64,000 bases of DNA from positions 1 to 64,000 of the forward strand of contig CALYDD020000360.1 of assembly GCA_944472135.2 (NCBI GenBank), in the 5' to 3' direction. The DNA comes from Trichobilharzia regenti. Taxonomy: Eukaryota > Platyhelminthes > Trematoda > Strigeidida > Schistosomatidae. Positions 52,845 to 63,049 of the stretch are shown here, piece after piece. Numbering within the stretch: position 1 is the first letter of the stretch; each line of letters opens with the position of its first letter. The position numbers were made by a program, and so were the translations under genes. The notes under the pieces are model-generated. The model had not been told where the DNA came from. It did no database searches and saw only the letters and a program-made list of their open reading frames with translations.

Positions 52845-52985
52845 ACACTCCGGCAAAGTTAAACTTTTAGCACCACTCACTAACCACTACCAATCAACGA
52901 AAAACGATCTTCAACGTAGAAGTCACATGAAAACGGGACTTTTGATTAAGGAAAACGTAATATTTATGGAGACGGATAAAATTCA
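52845..52985 (-). repeat. Solo copy of the presumed Merlin terminal region
   Basis: CCGGCAAAGTTAAACTTTTAG, GCACCACTC, ACGATCTTCAACG and TTTTGATTAAGGAAAA match 44112-44225 in order. No transposase is next to it, so it may be a solo or miniature derivative. Confidence 0.55.
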
Positions 52986-53204
52986 AGCAAAGTAGCATCA
53001 TAATAACTAAGAAGACTGACATTGATTGTGCAATTGGCGGTTAGAAATGTAGAAATAACAACAATAGATAGACAGGATGTTTGGATAAAAACTAATGTGA
53101 TGAATAATTGTTTATGCAATCAGGGATTAAATATGTAGAAATAATAAAATGAATAAATAAACACGAAGTTCGGGTATGAAAATATGGTAGTGAAAACAGA
53201 GATT

Positions 53205-53788
53205 AAGAAAAACTTAAAAATAACATGAATAAACAGGAAGTTTGGATAAGAAAATCAATGGGGTAGTCACTATTGGAAGAATTACCTGTTTATGATGGCC
53301 ATGACAAGGCAGGGACAAGGGTTGAACGTATTTCTTTTGGATAGAAAGCGTGGGTTTGAACTTTTGGATAGCTAGTGACTTGGCTATGCCCAGATGTCTT
53401 AATTTCACTCCCTTTGATAAGTTTGATCGAATCTTGTATATTATTTTGAAGGATTTTTTGAATGGCGCTGAATGTCCTGAACTGACCAGATGTTCTGTCA
53501 CTGAACTATATTCAAACGTTTTCGTTCTGCCTTTACTAGCCAGGCTGGATAGTGTTGACGAGCGCGTCTTTCAAGTACGGCTTATGTACCCAGCTCCCCC
53601 AGAGAGCACACAAACTCGTATATGCACGCTGAAGTGGCCCAATTCGGCAGCTTGCCTTTCGCGTTCTGGCTGAACAGTTAGTTTCTTGCAGGAAAACGTT
53701 AGTCATAGGCTCGCGGCGAAGTATGTTTTCCTCAGCGATTTGGAGAGGCGTGTGCGAAGGATTTGTGCTTCAATATCACCTTTGAATT
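53205..53788 (-). pseudogene. PLE-1 subfamily, distal half (split by LTR element)
   Basis: The minus strand encodes RSVTEHLVSSGHSAPFKKSF, YKIRSNLSKGVKLRHLGIAKSL and LSIQKKYVQPLSLPC (C-terminus), and upstream in other frames the GIY-YIG stretch with a long GAYISRT-LKDAR-like sequence (53560-53640). It stops at 53788, where the LTR element begins, and resumes at 55777. Confidence 0.8.
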
Positions 53789-54084
53789 TGTTATAACTGT
53801 GGGGAGATTGAATGATAGACGTTTTCACCTTATTCTGTCTGCGCCTGAACTAATCTGTCTATCTGCTTGTCGTACCTTCCGACTTAGTAAAGCACGCAAA
53901 TATCAAAAGACAAAGGCTGGACTGTGACTGTGTATTGAAGTGCAACAACGATAAAGAAAGCCATGGTATTTATACATTTTACAACAATATGGACAGCTAA
54001 CAGCATTTGAAATAATTGACCTTAATAGCCAATAACAAAGTGTGTGAGAAATGATAATATGCCATATGTGCGACATTGACAGTC

Positions 54085-54140
<56 letters not shown>

Positions 54141-54259
54141 AAAATGCGTGAGAATGATAATATACAAAATTAGCAGTCACTACCAAAATGCGTGAGAATG
54201 ATAACATACCATATATGCAAGTTTAAACAGTCAATACCAAAATATGTGGGATCCTATCA
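53789..54259 (-). repeat. 3' LTR of the Ty3/gypsy element
   Basis: Starts TGATAGGATCC and ends TATAACA on the minus strand (TG...CA termini). It contains a run of about 50 A (54090-54139) in the position where the other LTR has a tandem array. Otherwise nearly identical to 55270-55776, as expected for a young insertion. Confidence 0.9.
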
Positions 54260-55069
54260 CCTCCCCCCGTAAAGAGTGTAGGACTTGCTTTTTGGATCTA
54301 TTTGAAAAGGTTTCGGAGCTCTTCTTTGTCGAGTTGACCTTTGCGTGGTACTGGATAGAGCGTGATCTGTGTGTCTGCCACATAACTGTCCTTTTTCATT
54401 CGTACGATAATGCAGCAAGAATTTATCCAAAATTTTTTTCTGTTGTTCCCTTCCACTTCGCTTTTGCATAAGCACGCTTAAAGGTGTCGACGAAACGTTC
54501 AGTAATAGTTGACGTAGGAGGGACACTGTTGCAATTGATGTGGCAGAATGCATAGGAAATATCTCTGGCCATTTGGAAAACGCGTCGACACATATTAAGA
54601 AATGCATACTATTGAACGGTCCAGCGAAGTCAACATGAACACGGGACCATGGTTTGTCCGGTCGTGGCCAGGAACATAGTTCTGTCTTGCGTGGACACTT
54701 TGATGCTTGAGCACATTTACTACACTTGCGAACGAGGTCTTCGATATGGTCATCGATGTTGGGCCAGTAAACATAACTGCGAGCGATCGCCTTCATTCTC
54801 CCAACACCAGGATGTGATATATGAAGCTGCCGAAGCACATGGTCACGAAGATTAGCTGGAACGACAACACGATCAGCAAACATTATGCATCCATTAACGA
54901 TGGATAGGGATTGGCGTCGCTGGTAAAACTGTTTCAAAACATTTGAATGAACATGTGGAGGCCAGCCAAATCGGATGAACTTTGATACTTGCTGTAAAAC
55001 TGGATCACGCAGTGTGTGTCTGGCAACCTCAACTGCAGTCACCGGAAGATCGTCCACAGAGATAGACAT
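54257..55069 (-). pseudogene. Ty3/gypsy integrase, internally deleted
   Basis: A 270-codon frame. An HHCC zinc-binding domain (HISHPGVGRMKA then CSKCAQASKC, about residues 88-130) is followed by the start of the catalytic core (WSRVHVDFAGPF with the first Asp, CVDAFSKWPEIFP). At about residue 195 the frame jumps to C-terminal sequence (GREQQKKILDKFLLHYRTNE), losing the second catalytic Asp and the Glu, so it cannot be an active DDE enzyme. The last codons (YGGR) are encoded by the polypurine tract and the stop TGA is the first triplet of the LTR. Only the integrase segment of pol survives. Confidence 0.9.
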
Positions 55070-55189
55070 TATAATTGGGTTGTAATTTACACAGTCAAAA
55101 ATGTTATATAGTTGCGCTGAACAGAATAAAAACTGTCGTCGTTTGCGTGCTATAACTGCAATGAATTTAGGTAAACCTCGTCGCCAATT

Positions 55190-55776
55190 TGTTATATCTT
55201 GCTCTGTCTGCGCCTGAACTTATATGTTATATAGTTGCGCTGAACAGAATAAAAACTGTCGTTTTTGCTTGTTATATCTGTGGGGAATTGAATGAAGACG
55301 TTTTCACCTTATTCTGTCTGCGCCTGAACTAATCTGTCTATCTGCTTGTCGTACCTTCCGACTTAGTAAAGCACGCAAATATCAAAAGACAAAGGCTGGA
55401 CTGTGACTGTGTATTGAAGTGCAACAACGATAAAGAAAGCCATGGTATTTATACATTTTACAACAATATGGACAGCTAACAGCATTTGAAATAATTGACC
55501 TTAATAGCCAATAACAAAGTGTGTGAGAAATGATAATATGCCATATGTGCGACATTGACAGTCAGTAACAAAATGCGTGAGAATGATAATATACAAAATT
55601 AGCAGTCACTACCAAAATGCGTGAGAATGATAATATACAAAATTAGCAGTCACTACCAAAATGCGTGAGAATGATAATATACAAAATTAGCAGTCACTAC
55701 CAAAATGCGTGAGAATGATAACATACCATATATGCAAGTTTAAACAGTCAATACCAAAATATGTGGGATCCTATCA
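55190..55776 (-). repeat. 5' LTR of the Ty3/gypsy element, rearranged end
   Basis: 55270-55776 aligns with the other LTR. 55190-55269 is a scrambled partial copy of the LTR end joined to leader sequence that also occurs at 55099-55165 (TATATAGTTGCGCTGAACAG), so the LTR-leader junction has been duplicated. A ~44-base unit (CAAAATGCGTGAGAATGATA and following) is repeated about three times at 55568-55725. Confidence 0.88.
55568..55725 (+). repeat. 44-base tandem array within the LTR
   Basis: Units begin CAAAATGCGTGAGAATGATA and end CAGTCACTAC, near-identical, about three full units and a diverged one. The 3' LTR carries fewer units and a poly-A tract. Confidence 0.85.
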
Positions 55777-55995
55777 GAATTTTAGATTAGGCAGAAGCAT
55801 TTTCTCTGGGACGGATTGAACTTGTTCGTTGATTCTTCTTCGATTTGAGATTCTTGTCTATGAATCTAGGCGGAAAACCGTTTTTCATCAGGATTCTTCG
55901 GAGATTACGTAGTTCTTCCTCAATCACTTACTCATTGCATATCTTCCAAATCCTCGAGGAAAGAGCTTCAAAGCTTCGTGCCACTAAGCAGAAAG
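55777..55995 (-). pseudogene. PLE-1 subfamily, proximal half (split by LTR element)
   Basis: Continues the PLE at 53205-53788: minus strand NLRRILMKNGFPPRFIDKN-like and a PEKMLLPN-like stretch, parallel to 40080-40260. Joining 53788 to 55782 gives the uninterrupted element order seen in 39840-40485. Confidence 0.78.
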
Positions 55996-55999
55996 AGGA

Positions 56000-56270
56000 A
56001 CCTGATATACGCTCTTTACCGTTATAAGATAATATGATTTTCCTAAAATAGCTATTGTATTGACCGTATTAATTTTTCTAATACCTTTAAGTAGTGTGAT
56101 TCAAAACAAAGGAAATGAAACAGACATCCTTAAAAGGTTACCTGATAATCATATTACACGGTGATTCATGTGTTTGTTAGTTCGTTAAATTCTGAATATG
56201 ACATTAGACCTTATCGTGGCTCTCATTCCCCCATCGTATGGTATTCAATACTTCCCATTTATATTCCACT
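56000..56270. other. No recognisable feature
   Basis: AT-rich sequence with no assigned repeat. Confidence 0.3.
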
Positions 56271-56284
56271 CGGCAACTTGTCAT

Positions 56285-56560
56285 ATGTTTTCATTGGACA
56301 CTAGTCAGTAGTTAGTATGGCGTGTCCGGCTAGTCCTTTCTTTGGTGCAGACTGAATTCTATTAGTCAGTCAGTCAGGTTTGCAATGTGGCCACCATTCT
56401 TTGGTAACCTCTCTCACTGTAGTACTCACTGGGTGACCCCGGTTCGAATCTCAAAAGGGAGATGAGTTCCTTAAGGGTTACAGATACGCCTTGCTGACTG
56501 AACAATGAGTGACAACTGGCACGAAACCAAGGTCCAAGACTTCCTAGCTTTTGCCCCCAA
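56285..56560. repeat. Dispersed repeat with tRNA-like block
   Basis: 56285-56400 matches 45240-45330 and 12735-12800. 56420-56500 (GGTTCGAATCTCAAAAGGG and AGATACGCCTTGCTGACTG) has a B-box-like sequence and matches 45470-45545 in complement. It may be a SINE of its own. Confidence 0.5.
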
Positions 56561-56599
56561 CTATGAACTAACTTGTCATCTGATTTCATCCAAATGTCT

Positions 56600-56960
56600 C
56601 CTCAAAGTTTGTCCATGACTTGTTTCCTTCCCACAGCTCAGAGTTCTTTGTTTCCCACCTGCCGCTTCTTGCTAGCCACCTTACCCTCAGTGTGGAATCA
56701 TAGAAGAAGGAGGTAGGTGTAAGCAGATGTCTCTAGTAGGCTTTTGGAAGTGCGTTACGTTGTGTGCGCAAATTTTCTGAAGCACATACACAAGTGGTGA
56801 ATTGCTTGTCATTAGTATTTCAAATCTGCATTTTATTCCTTATTCAAACCTCTGCATTGATTTTAGAATAGTGAATGAATAAAGTGCTTTATCAATTCAA
56901 TCTCAAGTGGATTAGAATTCCTTATATGTATTATTGATATAAGTATAAAACATAAGAACT
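56600..56960. other. No recognisable feature
   Basis: About 350 bases without frame or repeat match. Confidence 0.35.
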
Positions 56961-56984
56961 CTGGTCGGGTAGAATATAACTACT

Positions 56985-57075
56985 CCATTATCGATAAGAA
57001 TTTATTTTGATAAACTGTCACACAGTGTAGTGTTATACACTAAGTAATATTAACTGATGCGACCATACGCCATTT
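56985..57075 (-). repeat. Second copy of the 43625-43725 repeat
   Basis: Complement of 43650-43720: the TTATTTTGATAAACTGTCACAC and CTAAGTAATATTAACTGATG blocks are shared. The GAAA strand is present as TTCGAAATGG. Confidence 0.55.
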
Positions 57076-57084
57076 CGAACACAG

Positions 57085-58607
57085 TTTATAATAATAATAA
57101 TAATAACAGCTTTTATTCCAAACAGTATTTGTGGTACAGGTATGGAATTTTCAGTGTGCATTACAGTATATTGCATCTAATTACCTCATAAATTATATAG
57201 GATTTTTAAAAATAAAAGATAAATAAAAATAAAATAAATAAGTTATAAATAAATAAAATAAATAAATATTAAAAATTAAGAAGAAAAAACAGCGTAGAGT
57301 ATTTCATTTCAAACAATGCACCACAGGATATGAAATATAAAGTTGATGTGTTATAGAAGATGAGAACAACAGTGTAGTAGTAACGAGGAAAGGAAAACAA
57401 AAACTAATGGGACCACTATTTATTAGACTGGCGCAGTAAGTTGATCGTGTCATACCTAACGGATTTCTCATCACATCACATAACAGCTGTGCCAGATATG
57501 GTAGTGTGGACTTTTTGTATTTGGTAGTCCTAGCATATAGCCACCCTCCTATAGCTGGTTCTAGTCCTACCAGATGAAATGCAAGGAGATAGATGCGTAT
57601 AGAGAGGATGCTCGGGGTCCGACAATATTGTATTCGCTAGTTTCTTACATGACATTATATGTCTATCTACAATAGTGTTCACCAGTTGGTTTAACGATAT
57701 CCCACTTGCCCTACTAACAGCTTTTAGTGCCCTTCTCAGCGAAGCAAAGTCTTTCTTAAGTAGTCCAGGAAAGACTAATGGGGAGCAGTAAAGGAGGATG
57801 GGTAGAATACAAGAATTTACAAATTGAGAAAGCAAAGATTGCTTTATACCAGACTGCCTAAATTTCCTAATGTAGAACGTTAAGCGAAACATCTTCCTGC
57901 TAACTAGCAAGATGTGGGAAGACCAGGAAAGATCGGTGGAAAAACTCAGCCCAAGGTACTTGACATTAGATGTATTTTCAACCTCTGTGTCGTCAGTGAG
58001 AGTGGGGCCATGTGAGCTAACTAGTTGCTGTAGGTCACATTTACGTCTGAAAGTGAAATTGACTACCTGATATTTAGACGGATTAAGCTTAAGTCCGTTT
58101 GAAGAGGACCACTGACTAATTTCCGACAGAAAGCTATTTAATTTGGAACAATCTGACTGAGAGTTGACAGGCATAGAAACCGAGAGGTCATCGGCATACT
58201 TAACAAAAGTGGCTACATCAGAATGAGGCAAGTCATGTAAGAAAAACGAGAACAGAAAGGGAGAAAGAACAGCACCTTGAGGAACACCAGCTAAAGTAAG
58301 TGAGGTAGTGGAGGATTTTCCATTGTAGACGGTGTACTGCTTCCTTTCAGAAAAATAGGAATGCAGCCACTTATTTGTCCAGCTCTCAGCCTGTGTTGCA
58401 GCAAGCTTACTCAGCAAGAGAGACCTGGGAACAGAGTCAAATGCAGATGTGTAATCAAGGAAGGCACAGCGAACGTATTTAGCTCCTTTATCTAAACTAG
58501 AGACTATGCTATGGTGGAGGACAACAGCGGCATCTAACGTACTCCTCCTATGTTTATAAGCAAACTGGTTGGGGTCGTTGAAAGGTTTTAAAGAGGGATC
58601 AAGATTA
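57085..58607 (-). pseudogene. CR1-like LINE, 5'-truncated, long open frame
   Basis: The minus strand is open from 58607 to 57530 (about 359 codons): QFAYKHRRSTLDAA, motif A FLDYTSAFDSVPRSL, GVPQGAVLSPFLFSFFLHDLP, KYADDLSVSMP, NPSKYQ, LLYCSPLVFPGLLKKD, ending GRTRTSYRRVAIC. It is the same family as 29228-31285, with most motif residues shared. The 5' end is cut inside the reverse transcriptase at 58607, exactly where RTE-B sequence begins. The 3' UTR runs to about 57085 with an AAT microsatellite. The truncation removes everything before motif A. Confidence 0.9.
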
Positions 58608-60050
58608 AGTAAAATAAGAAAGGATACTTATTCAAACTAACAAAGAAAGGAGACTTAAGTCAATGCAAAAACTGGCGCAGAATTATGCTCCTGTCCATCC
58701 CAAGGAAAATACTAAGCCGCATCATCCTGGATAGAATCAAACACGCCAACCTGGATTAAAAACTTCGACTGGAACAGGCCGGATTCAGGAGAAACAAATC
58801 ATGTATTGATCAAATCGTCACTCTACGGATCATCATGGAAAAAAGCGTAGAATCGCAGTCACCTCTGTATCTCACCCAACTTCATCGACTTTGAAAAGGC
58901 CTTCGATAGCTCAGCGTCGATCGAGAGGTGATTTGTCAACTACTTCTCTACTACAGGGTGCCATCGACAATTATAAATCTCATCCAACAGTCATACGACA
59001 ATGCTGCATGTCAAGTAATCCACAACGGGAAACTTACGGAAGCCTTCGAAGTGAGGACGGGAGTGAGGCAAGGCTGTCTACTATTGCCAATGATCTTGCT
59101 GATTGCAGTAGATTGGATAATGCAACATACAACGGGCAATGAGGAAACGGGTATAAAATGGACTCATACAAAAAACTTGGAGGATCTGGACTTCACCGAT
59201 GCGATATATACGTCTGATTTCCCACAAACTGGAAGATTGCAAATCAAAAGCAAAAAGCTGACAGAACAAACATCAAAGATAGGACTTCTAGTGAACATAG
59301 ATAAAACAAAGGTGATGAAGATTCCCGGCCAACATCAACAGCAACAACAACAACAGACAACAATCAGCCAGCATAAACGGGAGGAACTTGAAAGAAACAA
59401 CCTCCTTCACCTACCTACCTACCCAACTGGGAAGCATCGTTTCAACTACAGACCGACGGAACTGACGAGGATATCAAAGCAACGAGGATCGGAAAAGCAA
59501 GACAAGCTTTTATCACTCTTAAGTCTGTGTGGAAGTCAACAGCACTCGGCATCAAAAATAAGATCCAGAATTTCAACTCCAATGTAAAGTCAGTGCTACT
59601 TTACAGATCAGAGACTTGGCGCGTCATAAATAGCATCTCCAACAAACTTCAGACCGTCATTAACAGCTGTCTTCGCTCAATACTCAATATCAGATCTACA
59701 GAAAAGATCAGCAACAGGGATCTCTGGGAGCGAACCAACCAGGACTCAATTGTGAGACAAATATCAGCAGGAAGAAGTGGAGATGGATTAGATGGCCATC
59801 CTCTGAGAAAACAAACGATCAAGTGACATCACCAGGCAAGCCATTGCTCGAGTGGAAATCACAAAGGAGGCGGCGAGCTGGTCGTCAGTGTGAGGGTGAC
59901 ATGGAGGAGGTCATGTGAAGAGGAGATGAAGGTATGTGGGCAGACTTGGAGCTGGGTGAAAACTTTAGCAGAGAACCGAACGCAATGGAGACGTTGGGGC
60001 TGAAGCCCTATGTTCCTCTAGGAATTAAAGGATATAATAATAATAACTTA
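58608..60050 (+). pseudogene. RTE-B LINE copy, reverse transcriptase to 3' end
   Basis: It starts at AAGAAAGGATACTTATTC, the same sequence found at 24965. It encodes (several frames) KKGDLSQCKNW, LEQAGFRRNKSC, a motif A remnant, NLIQQSYDNAACQVIHNGK, RTGVRQGCLLLPMIL, and LEDLDFTDAIYTSDF where YADD should be, so the catalytic aspartates are lost. A CAACAA repeat encodes polyglutamine in KIPGQHQQQQQQQ. The end has RDLWERTNQ, the GAAGCCCTATGTTCCTC block and an ATA tail at about 60035. Confidence 0.82.
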
Positions 60051-60124
60051 CCGAATAATTTATCGAGGTAATTATGAAGTTTCAGACCTCGTCTTATGCC
60101 TCGCTCTTACTTGGTATCATTATT

Positions 60125-61060
60125 ATTGTTCCCTTGGGTTCCTAGTGGAACATAGGGCTTCAATTGCACGTCTCAACTTGCTTCTGTCTTCTGCTGTGCT
60201 TTTCACCTGCATCCATGTTAGTCCATACTGTCTCAAATTCTCTTCACATGATCTCCTCAATGTCCCCCTTGCACTGACGATGCTTCCCTTTCAAGTTCTA
60301 ATCGAGCAATGGCTTGACGCGCGATGTCACAAAGCGGTGGACTCCTCAGTGCGTGTCCGATCCAACTCCACATTCTCCCGCATATATGTTGGGTGATTCT
60401 TTCCGGCTCAGCCCAGCCATCTGACCTTCAGTATAGAGCGAAGACAGTCAGTTGTTGATAAAGGTAACATCTGCAATAGGCTGTTGGAAATATTCTTTGT
60501 GACCGACCCGACAAGTTTTTGATCCGTATATAAGAACTAACTGATGTTTGTATTGAAGATCCGACCGAATTTTGTTGTTGATGCTGGCTGAGTGACCAAG
60601 ATTTCCAGATTGGTTCCAGGTTGGTGAATGTGTTTCTCGCCTTCCCCCCGATTCTCAATTTGACATCCTCGTCCGTTCCGACAGCCTGTAGTTGAGACAA
60701 TGCTCCCTAGATAAGTAAGTGAATGAAGTAACCTCTTTCAAATCCCTCCCGTTGATGGTGATTGGCACTGGATTTTGCTGCTGTTGTTGTTGTTGGTTGG
60801 TTATTTTCATAACCTCCATCTTGTCTCTATTCACCTGGAGTCTTGTCTTCGCCGGCTGCTTCTTCGACCAGTTTGTCAGTTTTCGCTTGCCTCTAAGTCT
60901 TTGATTTTGTGACAGTGAAATCAAACATAAATCATCGTCGCGCGAAATCCACGTCTTCTAGATTCTTCACATTGGTCAGTCCAGGATATCCCTGCCTGCC
61001 CGTTTCCCACTCACTGTTTGACGCATAATCCAGTCAGTCCACCACAAATATGACTCCACG
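60125..61060 (-). pseudogene. RTE-B LINE copy, opposite strand
   Basis: The 3' end (complement of CCCTTGGGTTCCTAGTGG) is at 60132-60155. The minus strand then holds the C-terminal half: KVEAFVTDEDVKLRIGGKARN-like, TNQQQQQQQNPVPI with LKEVTSFTYL, and DKMEVMKI. The RT catalytic part is missing beyond 61060. It faces the plus-strand copy before it, tail to tail. Confidence 0.72.
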
Positions 61061-61079
61061 CTTATACTTAGCGTTCCGA

Positions 61080-61605
61080 AAAAACTACTCTACATGAACC
61101 TTCAATTCAATGGAGATTTATCTGCGGAAACACTAAAAAATCGACTGTTGCGCTCACTTAGGAATACTTTCTTCGCAGCTGAACTACGACTAACCTTCTC
61201 CACAAAACCTATGATTCATGTGAACGTGAAGGATAAGCTACCACTGCTGACTGGCCTCATCAATGTGTATCTATCAATTCACCAGCTCGTTTGGAGCAAG
61301 ATATGTCAGCCTTACCAAGCGTTCGCTTTCCAAACGTATCACCGAACACTTACCAACATGGTTTTACAAAGAAGAAAAACGATGCCCCTCGCAGCTCCAT
61401 CTTAGTACATCTGGTAGAATCCGGACACCAAGCTGCACCCCAAACAAACTTCAAAGTCGTCTACAGAGTAAGAAGTAGTCTTCCTATAGGCGTAAGAATC
61501 AAACTTCTTCAAACTGCAGTAGCAATGGCGATTCACTTGCTAAGTCCTGAGCTCTGCATACAGAAGAAGTTCGTTCAATCACTACACTTGCAATGGACAT
61601 AATCT
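61080..61605 (+). pseudogene. PLE-1 fragment, thumb end and GIY-YIG domain
   Basis: MNLQFNGDLSAETLKNRLLRSL then FFAAELRLTFSTKP and VKDKLPLL, a frameshift near 61255, MCIYQFTSSFGARYVSLTKR with SLSKRITEHLPTW (GIY-YIG, with YIG changed to YVS), another shift near 61385, and VHLVESGHQAAPQTNFKVVY ... SPELCIQKKFVQSLHLQWT to the stop. The reverse transcriptase is missing. The terminal module is at 62085. Confidence 0.85.
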
Positions 61606-62080
61606 ATCTTATTACTCCACAGGTGAATTCTACTTAATCTCTTTTTTTCTGCCTCTTCATTAGTATTATTTTGTCTTCTCAATTGTAATAGTTTACATTT
61701 TCAACTCTCTTGTTCTCTACCCCCACCAGATTTAATTTCTATACCTCACCACCATTGCTATTGACCTGACCAACGCTCAATTTCTAGTCATTTGTGTTAC
61801 GTCATCCAACTGAATTGCTCAATTTCAGTTCTCATTTAAATGGCATTATTCTCTACCCCACCTCTACTTAGTCTCTACCTGGAACCACCTCTGTTGTTAT
61901 TCTGACATAAGTTGAAACATTTTAGTCAATCGTATTACGTCACCTAATTAACTAACTCAATCTTACTTTATTTGCTGTCTGATTAACCTTGTTTCTATAT
62001 TAGATCACTCTTGTATTACCTGATTAATAATCTAAACTTGACAAACCTGATGTACACACATACACAAAATAATTGTATAT
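61606..62080 (+). repeat. PLE-1 3' untranslated region
   Basis: Non-coding T-rich sequence linking the coding end to the terminal module; partly similar in composition and order to 8230-8500. Confidence 0.5.
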
Positions 62081-62084
62081 AAAT

Positions 62085-62150
62085 GCGATTGTGAACCTAT
62101 GTGAATGAATTCGCCGGCAAAAAGAGTCTCTTCGCTGAACGTCTTCTCTT
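62085..62150 (+). repeat. PLE-1 3' terminal hammerhead-like module
   Basis: GCGATTGTGAACC, GAATTCGCCGGCAAAAAGAG, TCTCTTC and GCTGAACG. Helix III (AAGAG/CTCTT) and the helix I 3' strand are intact, while GAAA has become GCAAAA and helix I 5' is mutated. Confidence 0.5.
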
Positions 62151-62396
62151 TTTCAAAGTTCTTTCTGACTTGAACAGCGAACCAATCCACCCTTATGACG
62201 ATGATATCTCTTCTTTGTCTTCATCGAGAAATACACGATAACAATTTGTTGATTTCCGACTGCAAATATTTCAGGAGTGCATTTTGTGAACCAAGCGACA
62301 TTGACATTATGTATTGGGAAAAGCTGTCACTAAGCACAATGCTTTTTCTCACGTTTAATAGGAAGTGGCGAATTGGTAGGTTGTAAACATTTTGAA

Positions 62397-62635
62397 CGCG
62401 TCGGTGGCACAGCTCGCCAACCACGCTTCATGTGGTTCGGGGTTCGAACCCCCGACCACAGACACACTCCTTTACCTCGCTAAGCTAGCAATAAGACCAG
62501 TAAAGAGGGAATGTTGAGCTGGGCATGCGGCTAGCTACCCCATCCCGTAAAAATAAACACCACTATTGCTGGAACTTCAAGCCTCTAGCTGGAAGCCCTC
62601 TATGTTACACTGAGGACGTGAAGGAATAAAAAGAA
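62397..62635 (+). repeat. SINE S1
   Basis: CGCGTCGGTGGCACAGCTCGCC (head with a deletion in the D-arm region), B-box GGGGTTCGAACCCC, body CTCCTTTACCTCGC, and a tail with GAAGCCCTCTATGTTACAC and GAAGGAATAAAAAG. It lies immediately upstream (plus-strand sense) of the TDRD3-like exon, in what would be the intron after it. Confidence 0.82.
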
Positions 62636-62679
62636 AGGAAGAAAGAGAAGTGTGTACGAGGATACGAAGAGATGCTTAC

Positions 62680-62864
62680 CTCAAATCTGTTTTATCCTGC
62701 ATATCTAAACCGGTTATTGTATTACGACCATCAGTAAATGTTAATCGAAGTAGACAAGGTCCACGATTATCTGTAGAAGTAGTCATCATCATATCTTCAA
62801 CAGCTTGTGGTATACTGATATTACGTAATCGAGTAAGTTGAACAATTCTGCCATTTGCTTCAAG
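62680..62864 (-). CDS. Internal exon of a TDRD3-like gene (OB-fold part)
   Basis: Minus strand, 185 bases, flanked by a good acceptor (ATATTCACACAG before 62864) and donor (GAG then GTAAGC at 62679). It begins in phase 0 and ends in phase 2. The peptide LEANGRIVQLTRLRNISIP ... GPCLLRLTFTDGRNTITGLD fits the N-terminal OB-fold of TDRD3 and its RMI1-related family, which carries IVLQIQKIRNVSAP-type and MLRLQ-TDGH-type segments at the same spacing. TDRD3 binds topoisomerase III-beta and methylarginine marks in RNA metabolism. Only one exon is in the window; the upstream exon should lie beyond 62865 and the next one below 62679, though the intervening DNA here is repeats. Confidence 0.75.
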
Positions 62865-62869
62865 CTGTG

Positions 62870-63045
62870 TGAATATAAATATATAAATATCATAAATAGA
62901 TAGATATTGATAGGGTTTAAAAAAAAATATTTTACGAGATGGAGTGTCAATTAAAACGAACAAAACATCAAACTGATGTTCTCTTTCCTCCATTTTCCGT
63001 TTATTACTGCTGCGTCTCGAGTGGAACATAGAACTACAAGTTTTG
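62870..63045. other. Probable intron of the TDRD3-like gene
   Basis: AT-rich sequence upstream of the exon, with an A-run near 62918. No other exon seen. Confidence 0.4.
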
Positions 63046-63049
63046 AAGT

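Larger units (their letters stand above)
53784..55781 (-). mobile_element. Compact Ty3/gypsy LTR retrotransposon with 5-bp target duplication
   Basis: Element 53789-55776 lies between direct GAATT repeats (53784-53788 and 55777-55781). The minus strand is the coding strand: 5' LTR 55190-55776, a tRNA-Ser-type primer binding site (TGGCGACGAGG, complement of 55176-55186), a deleted internal region keeping only integrase, a polypurine tract (GGGGGGAGG) just before the 3' LTR, and 3' LTR 53789-54259. Gag, protease, reverse transcriptase and RNase H are missing, so any mobilisation needed another copy's enzymes. The flanks join into one continuous PLE-1 sequence. Confidence 0.92.

Noticed and set aside
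54022..54207. A minus-strand frame with a long poly-Phe run
   Set aside because: It is an artefact of translating the poly-A tract inside the LTR.
55568..55725. A short CRISPR-like array
   Set aside because: Units are contiguous tandem repeats within an LTR without unique spacers, and the genome is eukaryotic.
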